DNA of 64,000 nucleotides, taken from contig CM066991.1 of NCBI GenBank assembly GCA_033977485.1, forward strand, positions 130,219,999 through 130,283,998, given 5' to 3'. Positions within the stretch are counted from its first letter, which is position 1. Each line of letters starts with the position of its first letter. This DNA is from Hydrangea macrophylla. Its lineage: Eukaryota; Streptophyta; Magnoliopsida; Cornales; Hydrangeaceae. This document shows, piece by piece, positions 12,661 to 22,575 of this stretch. The notes beneath the pieces were generated by a model, which saw only the letters and a program-made list of their open reading frames with translations, was not told the origin of the DNA and made no database searches. A program made the translations under genes and the position numbers.

Positions 12661-13774
12661 ATAGAGATGAGTTTAGATATTTCTTCAAAGCTTCTAACCT
12701 AAGTTTTAAGAGGAGGTCAAAGGGTGATTTAGTTGCTTCGAGCTCCTCGATGCCAAACGATGACCTTTTGTCCGTCTGTTTTTTCCCAGATTTCATATTC
12801 GAGCTCCTTGAGGTAAGAGCTTCGTTTTGATACCTATTAGGCCTTGTTTGGCCAAGTTTTTCGAAAAGTCTTTTTCTAGAATTTTTCATAAAAGTTAATA
12901 ATCGGACTTTTGATCCATAGGAACTGTACTAGAAGCTTTTCTGCACGTTCTTTGTGCACGGGTTTTCCTTGGATCATAGTTTAAGAGCATTATTCGAAGG
13001 TGAGTGATTCAACTTTATATTATGGAATGATTGCTTGGCGTGTATTCATGTTATGTTCGAATAGCATGTGTTAATTCATAGAGATATATTGTATAATTCA
13101 TATTGGGTGATTATATTGATAAATAGGCCCAATAGCATGGTGAATTGTTTTAATTACCGAGAGCACGGTGATATGTATTTAAGCATGTTGAGTTGCTTAT
13201 TTGGGTCAGAAGGAGCACGTGGTCACTAAGCCATTTTGTGGAGCCGATATAGGCATTAAGGTCTGTCACACCCGTTCTAGAAATTTATGATTTTGAAAAT
13301 GTATCATTTGAGATTTTGAAATTATTAATGTTATTAATAATTTGAGTTGAGGTTGACTGTGAGTCAACGGTAAGGTGTCAGTGAGGACACGGGAACATGA
13401 CAGTTCATATTACATGGGCATGAGTTAATGGTATTAATATGATTTAAATGTTATTTGACTTTATCTGGTATTCCTATGAATAGTAATTATACATGTGTAG
13501 TATAATTATGATATTTGGATACTTTAGTATATCATTTTGAGAACTGTGGTGAGAACGTGAGTGATACGTTAATTAAAAAGGTAAGTTGTGTAGAGATTCC
13601 ACAAAATATGGTTTTCGAACATTATTTTGGACCCAAACGAAACCTAGTCGAAAACTTTTGAATTTTATAGTTTTCACTCGTAAAGTTATAAAATGGACGT
13701 GTGCGAAGTTTCGAGAGCTAATTAGAAGTTTGAGGAACTCGTGGGAAGGTAAATGCGATTTCCGAAAAGTTTGC

Positions 13775-13784
13775 CTATAAATAG
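13775..13784 (+). promoter_or_regulatory. TATA box of A 5' LTR
   Basis: CTATAAATAG, about 510 bp into the LTR. It is repeated in the 3' LTR (20103-20112) and in the minus-strand solo LTR (7456-7465). The leader would start about 30 bp downstream. Confidence 0.65.
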
Positions 13785-13934
13785 TGGTGGATGAGATTGA
13801 TTCTCATCCAAACATTTCAAAATATCTTGAGAGAGGAGAGAGAAAGAGAGATTGTTGCCACGGGCTTTGCGACGACGATCGGCGACCTTTCGTCCGTCAG
13901 ATTTTCTCCAGATTTCATATTCGAACACGTGGAG

Positions 13935-14565
13935 GTAAGACCTACGTTTTGATACTACTTAGGCCGTGTTTGGCCAATTTTTGTAAAAATCTTAATTCTA
14001 GACTTTTGGGAAAAACATGTATAAACTTGTAAGAATGGTCCCAAATTAATTTGAAATCCGACGATTATTTGACCTCCTAGTCGATCCTTCAAAGTTTGAA
14101 GAGAATCGCACGAGGTATGAAGTTCTAACTTGTGAAATATAGAGAAATATATAGGCCCGTTAATTATAGGCCCGTTAATTATGCACGCGCTAAATTGTGA
14201 AAAGGATGTCTAAATTTACGAGAGCACGTTGAGTTGTCTATGTGGGTCAAAGGGGAGTCTCATACAAATTCATGCCGGAGTAAGCTTCTCGATGTTTGAG
14301 AATTTGAGTAGCGACGGCTACTGTGCATGGTTGTAGGCTTGGACTTGCCATGGCACTTATGGGGATGTAATGGTTGTAGGCTTGGACTTGCCATTGACAT
14401 CGCGGTTTAAGGCTTGGACTTGCCGCTACCGGATGAATGCGTATTTTTCTCCCTAGAGACTATTGATATGATTTATGAGATTAAAGCATGTTTTGTTATA
14501 TATTGCACATGTTAGACTTGTACGCTCAGCATATAGCTGAGCAGTGGAGATGTACTCCATTGCAG
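13935..14565 (+). other. Predicted intron in A 5' LTR leader
   Basis: The donor GGAG|GTAAGA begins about 150 bp after the TATA box, and the acceptor CCATTGCAG|G closes a 631-nt interval. Equivalent sites occur in every A-D LTR in this window, on either strand, always enclosing 616-679 nt once nested insertions are removed. Splicing itself is inferred. Pyrimidine content before this acceptor is modest. Confidence 0.5.
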
Positions 14566-14850
14566 GTAAGAAGAAAGACAAGAAGAAGCGTGATGAGTGA
14601 GGCCGTTAAAGAATGCCGGGGGAATCACTTGTTTATATTTTTGTTTCTAGGTCCTAAACTGGTATCAAGGAATTGGGTTATGTAATACGTTGTAATAGAT
14701 CTTTAGATTTGTTCCGCAGTATTGTAATCTTGTAATTGAACATCTGTGATTATGTTTCAAATGTTGAAAATCAGTTGTGGTTGTATTGGTGTTGGGTTTG
14801 GAGAAGCATGTGTTAGTATTTTTTATCACAGGCTGCCCAACAGGGGAGCA

Positions 14851-15167
14851 ATCGACTGGACCCAGGATCAGTCGACTGGATCCCGTGTGTTTGAGACACT
14901 GAAAGTGAATAGTAAGAGTAGAAGTCGACTGGACCCATTTATCAGTCGACTGAACACTGTTGATTTTTGGCTACTGCTTCTATTAATGGCAAAACCAGTC
15001 GACTGTACCATAACTCAGTCGACTGGACACCTTTTGAAAACTGATGAATTTTGGTTCTGCATAACACAGTCGACTGGGTTCCCTGATCAGTCGACTGGAC
15101 CTCTGTTGAGAATTTTTGGTTTTGGTTTCTGCTATGTACAGTTGACTGGACCTAGGCACAGTCGACT
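14851..15167 (+). repeat. CAGTCGACTG palindrome array in A 5' LTR
   Basis: About ten copies of CAGTCGACTG or one-base variants, most followed by GA, in 320 bp. The first exact copy is at 14869-14878. The array ends about 235 bp before the PBS, so it would lie in the 5' leader of the genomic RNA. The Gln-Ser-Thr-Gly-rich frame across it is a by-product of the repeat. Confidence 0.9.
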
Positions 15168-15404
15168 GAACCCCTGTTTTCAAAACTGATTCTTTTGACG
15201 TGTTTCTAATTAGCCAAAACTTTTTATAACTCTTATTTCAATGGATTTTACAACTCATAGGGTAATGTTTCCTAAAGTTTTAAAATACCCAGGGTTGTTT
15301 TAAAGGTCTTTCCGCTGCGTATAGTTATAAGATGTTTGGATGAGCCTTGGTGGCGTGTCACGTGTCCTATTTCCACGCGTAGTGGGATGGGTCATGACAT
15401 TTAG

Positions 15405-15416
15405 TGGTATCAGAGC
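15405..15416 (+). other. Primer-binding site, initiator tRNA-Met type
   Basis: TGGTATCAGAGC lies 5 bp after the 5' LTR ends at 15399. This is the complement of the 3' end of plant initiator methionine tRNA, the usual primer for minus-strand synthesis in many plant copia and chromovirus elements. Confidence 0.9.
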
Positions 15417-16010
15417 TATAGGTAACAAAACTTTGGGAACGTTCGACGACGAGTAGAGTGTTGAGTGAATTGTCACATGTTCTAGAATGCATCCACATAT
15501 TGTAGAGATGTTTGATGCATATGGTATGTTGTTATACATATATGATTATGTTATTGTCATACATGCATAGTATTTATGCATTCGTGAATCGGTTGAATCA
15601 TACGGATGTGGAGTTGTATGATGATATGACGTTATCATGAGTTATAATAGACCGCGTGTTGTGGCAAGAGGGAAAGATGATATTTTGGTATTGATGAACA
15701 GTGAAATTTCTAAGTGAAAAGAAAATGGGTTTGATCGAATCGGTGGATGTTTTCAAGGATAGTGACGAGTGTCCTTTGAGAGATCTAACTGAGAGCGGAG
15801 TTTGAATAGTGAACGTTAGAGGAGATTTCTGCATAGTCCACATAGAAAATGAAGAAAATGGTTCGTAGTGAAGTTTTGGGATTGAGATTGATTGATAAGA
15901 GTTCTGTTTCAGACATTGGTTAATCATTGTGACGTAAGAGAATAAGGATGAACAGTTGGGGTTGTGATAGAAAGATAGTCCAGCAATATGTATTGCTAGC
16001 GTATGGGGTC

Positions 16011-16298
16011 GGTGAGGAGTCTCTCACCTTATCTTACGACGTTAACCTACAGTACAATCGTACGAGGTTATCTTATGATGTATCTTATGGTATATACGGT
16101 GTATGTTAGGTAGTTGAAGAATTTTTCAACTTATTATACGGCATTGAGACGATTGGATGGTTGAGGAATCTCTCAACCTATCTTATGGTATGTATTGGAC
16201 GGTTGAGGAATCTCTCAACCTATCTTGTGTTATGTATTGGGAATTGAGAAATATCTCAACGAGTTATGAGTATTGTAGTTGTTAAGAAATCTCTCAAC
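16011..16298 (+). repeat. Array of six 18-nt hairpins
   Basis: Six copies of a 6-6-6 inverted repeat, of the form GTTGAG-gaatct-CTCAAC, start at 16011, 16113, 16160, 16202, 16243 and 16281. Four have perfect stems. Two of these differ from the common stem by paired changes (GGTGAG/CTCACC and GTTGAA/TTCAAC). The last two have one mismatch each. The array lies 0.6-0.9 kb downstream of the PBS, where gag would normally begin. No coding frame is evident. Confidence 0.8.
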
Positions 16299-16448
16299 TG
16301 AACCTGGTTTCAAATGTTTGTGGTACCATGGTGGATTCAGATATAGTATAAAGGTTAGTAAGGAAAGCTACCACATTGATTGTATAAGTGGGAAGGGGTA
16401 TTTAAGGATTTACCTAAGGTGAGGAGTTAAGAATGGGGATGATAGAGT

Positions 16449-17216
16449 ATGCGCTTTGACGGTTTGAAACTACGGGTAGTAGAAGTAACAGGTTTCAGTC
16501 AAGTGTCGAAAATGGCACAGTATGAAGCGTTGTATGGGCATAAGTGTCAATCGCTGATTTGTGGGATCGAGGTTGGGGAAAGAAAGTTGATAAGACCTAA
16601 GATGATACAGTTGACTACGGTAAGGGTAAAGCTAATCCAGGAGTGATTTTTAGAGGAGGCTCACTGTACTAAATATTCAGTTTATCTGGGGAGTGAAAGA
16701 TGTACCGGAATTTGCGAGAAAAACTTTTGGTAGAGAAGTATGAAGCGAGTAGTTACCAAGTTTGTGTCCGAGTGTTCAGCATGTTAGCAAGTCAAGTCAG
16801 AGAGACAAGTACCTGTGGGGCTATTACAACTATACCAGTGTCAGAATGAAGTGCAATGGGATCATGATGGATTTTGTTTCGGGATTTCCACGATCGTTCA
16901 ATAAGAATGATGAGATTTGGGTTATGGTTGATAGATTGACAAAATCAGTGCATTATCTACCGATCAATACGACTAAACCTTCATGGTTGGCGGAATTGTA
17001 TGTGAAAGGGGTTGTACGACTACACGGAGTTCCAACAGTGATTATATCGGATCGTGATAGTTGTTTTACATCAAGGTTTTGGGAAGTCTACAGAAAGCCA
17101 CAGGTGCTAAACTGAGTTTCGGTACTATATTTTATCCTCAGATCGTCGGACAATCAGAACGGATGATTCAGACATTGGAAGACATGCTTAGACTTTGTGT
17201 ACTAGACTTTGGGTAA
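16449..17216 (+). pseudogene. Gypsy integrase remnant, rearranged
   Basis: Three pieces of a Ty3/gypsy pol are recognisable. At 16449-16643 is the segment with the YEALYG-type motif and GERKLIRP, which normally follows the integrase core. Then at about 16650-16800 comes the zinc-binding region (EEAHCTKYS, SECSAC) with stop codons. At 16858-17214 is the catalytic core, with MDFVSGFPRS, VDRLTKSVHYLPI, RLHGVPTVIISDRD and, after a frameshift near 17091, GQSERMIQTLEDML. The three acidic catalytic positions (D, D, E) are present but spread over two frames. The order of pieces is abnormal. No reverse transcriptase, protease or gag is recognised. Confidence 0.85.
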
Positions 17217-19575
17217 GTTAATATAGATTGAGAAGAGGAAATATAAATTGGAAAGACGAAGCTTTAAGGAGTAAGTGAACAAAAATGGTAAGAATGGGAG
17301 GAAGACATGGTATTACGTTGAGTACATTAGCGGATATGATAGTAGAACTGTAAAATGGTGAGGACAATGGTGGATGAACTACGATCTCAGTGTCCTGGAT
17401 TCCAACAAGGTTGGAGAGTTTTGAGAATGTCGAATTTCACCCTACGAAAATTTTAAAATGTTTAAATTTTTTTAAAACCTAACTTGGTTTAAATGAGAAA
17501 AGTGATAGTGAATACTTGTGATAAGGTATCAAGTAGACCTTGGAAGACGGTATCGTGGAAGGATATGGTATGCTTAGTGCTTGGGACATAACGGTGGTTG
17601 TCAAACGAATGAGTTCTATATGGGCAGATTGTGAACTTAGGAAGTCTAAAGGAGTTGGTGAAATGTCGTGTACCTAAATTTGGCTAATTGGAAGTTATGA
17701 CTTTAAAGGAGTTGACTTGAGTATTGTCCTAAAGGGAACTTGACCTTGGTTTAAGTATCGAAATAACCCGAGGTTATGAATGATTGGAAGTTTTGAACGA
17801 TCAAGAATTGGATGAGACCCGTAAAGTGTGAATCACTTGAAGATAATAGTTATGAATGGGTTGACATTAGTACCCGAAGTGAGAATGGGTTACTTTGAGC
17901 AATTGTCACGAAAGGTATGTGAATTGGAAGTCGATAGGGAATTTATCAAACACAGTGGGACTATGGTACTTGATTGAGAAGATCAAATTACTGAGTTCTC
18001 TTCAGATGATTACGGGAATAGAATGAATACTCGAACAATAGGTTCTTCAAGAACAATGAAGTTGAGATCAGAAGTGAGGCTGACTACAGTTGTGGAACAC
18101 TAAACTGTTGAATAAGATATGAAGCCTTGAGATGTTATACGAAGAATGTACGCTTGGTGTGAATGGTTGTCAGGAACTCAGTGAGAGTTGAGATACAGAA
18201 GTGTGAGCAATATGGACTTGTGCAAAGGTGAAAGTGAAACATCAGCGACGTATAGAGTTGTAAACTACATAAATGGTAGTGGATCTACCTGGACTGATAT
18301 GAGAATGGACTACATTGCAGTTGAGATCTTCGAAAGAAAAATAATTGACTCAAGATGTATGTATGTTAGATAATGAAATGGATTGTAAATGGTCAAGGGT
18401 TGAGACAGGAACAAGACATGTTCTGAGCATGGGAATACGTGTTGATGAACTCTGTGGTAGGTGTATGACTGAGTAAGCCCATTTTGATTTATAATGTTAT
18501 TCGTTATGATGGATGTTGGAAGTAATCGTGTTGAGAAGGGATGAAGTATTATGTGTAATTTTAAATCAATTTGTTTTAAAAGAACAACATGAAAGAAATG
18601 TGTTTGACTTTGATGAAAGTTCTAAATCAAAACTGTTAGGTGTGATCTTCTATTTCAATCGGCAGTAGTTCGGGTGCAGACTTTGGAGAGCTAAATGATG
18701 AATATGTTTGACCTCATTGTGGGTGACTTCGGAAGTTATGTAAGCTCGAAATATGAATGGTATCTGATGAGGCACATGTGATTGAAAGTATGGTACATGG
18801 TTGGTTAAATTGAAACGAAATGATAAGTATTATGAAAAATAGAGAGGATATTAGTGCGACGCACTACTGACTAAGTGCTATTCATTGAACTGATGATATT
18901 GTGATATGGCGTTCTGGGGAAGAAATAGTGTAATTCGATAAGAAATGGGAAGTCGATAGAAAACACATTATCGTTCTACAAGTACCTTGTGGTTAACAGG
19001 ATGAGGAATCGAATCTATAGTTCGAAACAGTTGATTGAAGCGTTGACTTATCGACTGGGTATATGTATATGTTAGTGCTTGATTTTGGTTCACTTCGAGA
19101 TGAAGAATCGTGTGTGATTGTGCACCAGCTAAGACGTGTTGTCAACGACTTTAAGTCGAAAATCAAGATAGGTGAATGAGAGATGAATTGCTGTCTTGGG
19201 TTTGAGTAATGTGATGAAACTTTTGAGTTTCGGAAATGAAATGTGACAAGTAAAATAAAGATATATGGGAGTTGACGTTGTAACATCGCGATGGGATTGA
19301 ATGTCAGGTTTGACTATGGAGTATGTTCTACTCAGGTATCGATGTTCTTATTTATCGAAATGCTTTGGGGTATTGTTAGGATTCTATTTGAATCTTCTAT
19401 CGGATTGAGGCAGGGACTCTGAGGATTTATTTTCCTTAAGAGCCTGAGGATTTATTTTTCTCATGAGATTGTGGCATCTCAGTGAAGTGGATTGTGTATG
19501 TGGCAAATGTTGGAAGTACTTGTGTGAAGTCTTGGTGACTTGAGAAGATGGTTTAAGTTTGGGGACAAACTTCCT
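17217..19575 (+). other. Non-coding 3' part of A internal region
   Basis: About 2.4 kb with no frame longer than about 100 codons and no recognised domain. Near its end a duplicated 'gaggatttatttt' motif (about 19418 and 19443) is shared with the B internal region near 11950-11990. Confidence 0.6.
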
Positions 19576-19591
19576 TTTTGGAGGCGAGAGT
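19576..19591 (+). other. Polypurine tract of A element
   Basis: A purine-rich TGGAGGCGAGAGT run lies directly before the 3' LTR start (TGTCACACCC at 19592). It is preceded by 'gtttggggacaaacttcc', conserved in the B element before 12122. It is the presumed plus-strand primer. Confidence 0.75.
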
Positions 19592-21764
19592 TGTCACACC
19601 CGTTCCAGAAATTTATGATTTTGAAAATGCATCATTTGAGATTTTAAAATTATTAATGTTATTAATAATTTGAGTTGAGGTTGACTGTAAGTCAACGGTA
19701 AGGTGTCAGTGAGGACACGGGAACATGGCAGTTCATATTGCATGGGTATGAGTTAATAGTATTTATATGATTTAAATGTTATTTGACTTTATCTGGTATT
19801 CCTGTGAATAGTAATTATACTTATGTAGTATAATTCTGGTATTTGGATACTTTAGTATATCATTTTGAGAACTGTGGTGAGAACGTGAGTGATACGTTAA
19901 TTAAAAAGGTAGGTTGTGTAGAGATTCCACAGAATATAGTTTTTGGACGTTATTTTGGACCCAAACGAAACCTAGTCGAAAACTTTTGAATTTTATAGTT
20001 TTCACTCATAAAGTTATAAAATGGACGTGTGCGAAGTTTCGAGAGCTAATTAGAAGTTTGAGGAACTCGTGGGGAGGTAAATGCGATTTTCGAAAAGTTT
20101 GCCTATAAATAGTGGTGGATGAGATTCATTCTCATCCAAACATTTCAAAATATCTTAAGAGAGGAGAGAGAAAGGGAGATTGTTGCCACGGGCTTTGCGA
20201 CGACGATCGGTGACATTTCGTCCGTCAGATTTTCTCCAGATTTCATATTCGAACTCGTGGAGGTAAGACCTACGTTTTGATACTACTTAGGCCATGTTTG
20301 GCCAACTTTTGTAAAAATCTTAATTCTAGACTTTTGGGAAAAACATGTATAAACTTGTAGGAATCGTCCCAAATTTGAAATCCGACGATTATTTGACCTC
20401 CTAGTCGATCCTTCAAAGTTTGAAGAGAATCGCACGAGGTATGAAGTTCTAACTTGTGAAATATAGAGAAATACATGTTTTATATTTCGACGACGAGATT
20501 CAGATCCGGGCAAAATCCATGTGTTATTTATAGGCCCGTTAATTATGCACGCGCTAAATTGTGAAAAGCATGTCTAAATTTACGCGAGCACGTTGAGTTG
20601 TCTATGTGGGTCAAAGGAGAGTCTTATACATATTCATGCCGGAGTAAGCTTCTCGATGTTTGAGAATTTGAGTAGCGACGGCTACTGTGCATGGTTGCAG
20701 GCTTGGACTTGCCATGGCACTTGTGGGGATGTAATGGTTATAGGCTTGGACTTGCCATTGACATCGCGATTTAAGGCTTGGACTTGCCGCTACCGGATGA
20801 ATGCGTATTTTTCTCCCTAGAGACTATTGATATGATTTATGAGATTAAAGCATGTTTTGTTATATATTGCACATGTTAGACTTGTATGCTCAGCATATAG
20901 CTGAGCAGTGGAGATGTACTCCATTGCAGGTAAGAAGAAAGACAAGAAGAAGCGTGATGAGTGAGGCCGTTAAAGAACGCCGGGGGAATCACTTGTTTAT
21001 ATTTTTGTTTCTAGTTCCTAAACTGGTATCAAGGAATTGGGTTATGTAATAAGTTGTAATAGATCTTTGGATTTGTTCCGCAGTATTGTAATCTTGTAAT
21101 TGAACATCTGTGATTATGTTTCAAATGTTGAAAATCAGTTGTGGTTGTATTGGTGTTGGGTTTGGGAGAAGCATGTGTTAGTATTTTTCATCACAGGCTG
21201 CCCAACAGGGGAGCAGTCGACTGGACCCAGGATCAGTCGACTGGATCCCGTGTGTTTAAGACACTGAAAGTGAATAGTAAGAGTAGCAGTCGACTGGACC
21301 CATTTATCAGTCGACTGAACACTGTTGATTTTTGGCTACTGCTTCTATTAATGGCAAAACCAGTCGACTGTACCATAACTCAGTCGACTGGACACCTTTT
21401 GAAAATTGATGAATTTTGGTTCTGCATAACACAGTCGACTGGGTTCCCTGATCAGTCGACTGGACATCTGTTGAGAATTTTTGGTTTTGGTTTCTGCTAA
21501 GTACAGTCGACTGGACCTAGGCACAGTCGACTGAACCCCTGTTTTCAAAACTGATTCTTTTGACGTGTTTCTAATTACCCAAAACATTTTATAACTCTTA
21601 TTTCAATGGATTTTACAACTCATAGGATAATGTTTCCTTAAGTTTTAAACTACTCAGGGTTGTTTTAAAGGTCTTTCCGCTGCGTATAGTTATATGATGT
21701 TTGGATGAGCCTTGGAGGCATGCCACGTGTCCTATTTCCACGCGTAGTGGGATGGGTCGTGACA
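19592..21764 (+). repeat. 3' LTR of A element
   Basis: A 2.17 kb direct repeat of 13264-15399. It contains TATA 20103-20112, donor GT 20263-20264, acceptor AG 20928-20929 (667-nt predicted intron) and a palindrome array from about 21213 to 21534. It ends GTGACA, followed by the AGGTC target duplication. Confidence 0.92.
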
Positions 21765-22324
21765 AGGTCCCACGATTGAAGAGAAAAATCGTGGGTCTTA
21801 CCCTTTCGCGTGGATTTATTGGCGAGGAGTTGCGGATTGGGTGTATGGAACGTGCACGTGAGTCTCTGACGACTAGCATGAAATGTAGAGATGTGAATGC
21901 GAGCATGTTTGTCATTCACGTGCATTTGTTGTTTTATTCACTAAGCATTAGCTTAAACAAATCGAAATATGTGTGGTTATCCAAATAACCATTGCAGGTA
22001 TTAATGCTGGCGAGGAATCGCAGAAGTGAGCACGTGGGTTTGGGAGTTCACTTCGAAGGCGGCACATCATGTTTATTTCGTAGTTTTGGAAATAGAAGTG
22101 TTGTAATAAGAATTTGTATAACTTTTTGTCATGTTTAACTTAGTATGTTAGAATGGATCTAAAACGTTGTAATGGTGAGTAACATGTTGTAATTATGTTT
22201 TGGTAATGTTAAAGTACAGTTAGAATCACTTTGGCATGAGTCTGGTGTGTGTGTTTAATCCTCGAATAATTTCAGAAAGCTTTTAAACTTAGAAATTCTG
22301 CAGAATGTATGGTGCTGCCATAAA

Positions 22325-22575
22325 CCAGTCGACTAGACCCTTTTTTTCAGCAACTCACTGCATCTTTTAATAGAGGATCAGTCGACTGGGTCCCCGACAC
22401 AGTCGACTGGATTGTGTTTTCAAATCAAATATTTTTGCCCAGGCTGGACTTCAATCGACCGGACCATACCAGTTGAATGAATATTTGAAGCCCCAGTCGA
22501 CTGGACCTAGAAAACAGTCGACTGGATTATGTTCTAAATTCAAAGTTTCTGCTGGACCAGTATCAGTCGACTGGA
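22325..22575 (+). repeat. Palindrome array in B 3' LTR
   Basis: Six copies of CAGTCGACTG (one ending TA) plus one ATCGACCGGA variant lie 145-395 bp before the LTR end at 22719. This matches the position of the array in family A and in the solo B LTR. Confidence 0.85.

Larger units (their letters stand above)
13264..15399 (+). repeat. 5' LTR of A element
   Basis: This 2.14 kb LTR contains a TATA box (13775-13784), a GAG|GTAAGA donor-like site (GT at 13935-13936), a TTGCAG acceptor-like site (AG at 14564-14565) and a palindrome array (about 14851-15167). Compared with the 3' LTR it lacks about 55 bp near 14150 and has scattered substitutions. The insertion is thus not recent, though it remains clearly recognisable. 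Confidence 0.9.
13264..21764 (+). mobile_element. Complete gypsy LTR retrotransposon, family A (8.5 kb)
   Basis: Two direct LTRs (13264-15399 and 19592-21764) start TGTCACACCC and end ATGACA or GTGACA. They flank an internal region with a PBS matching initiator tRNA-Met (TGGTATCAGAGC) and a PPT. A perfect 5-bp target duplication, AGGTC, sits at 13259-13263 and 21765-21769. Only integrase-region fragments of pol survive, with stops and frameshifts, so the element cannot encode its own proteins. The PBS, the 'tttggggacaaactt' pre-PPT sequence and the integrase motifs suggest a Tekay/Del-like chromovirus. That lineage is from memory of the family and not tested. It inserted into the B LTR in the same orientation. 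Confidence 0.92.

Noticed and set aside
14746..15189. 147-codon frame rich in Gln-Ser-Thr-Gly
   Set aside because: The repeated peptide is just the CAGTCGACTG array read in one frame inside an LTR.
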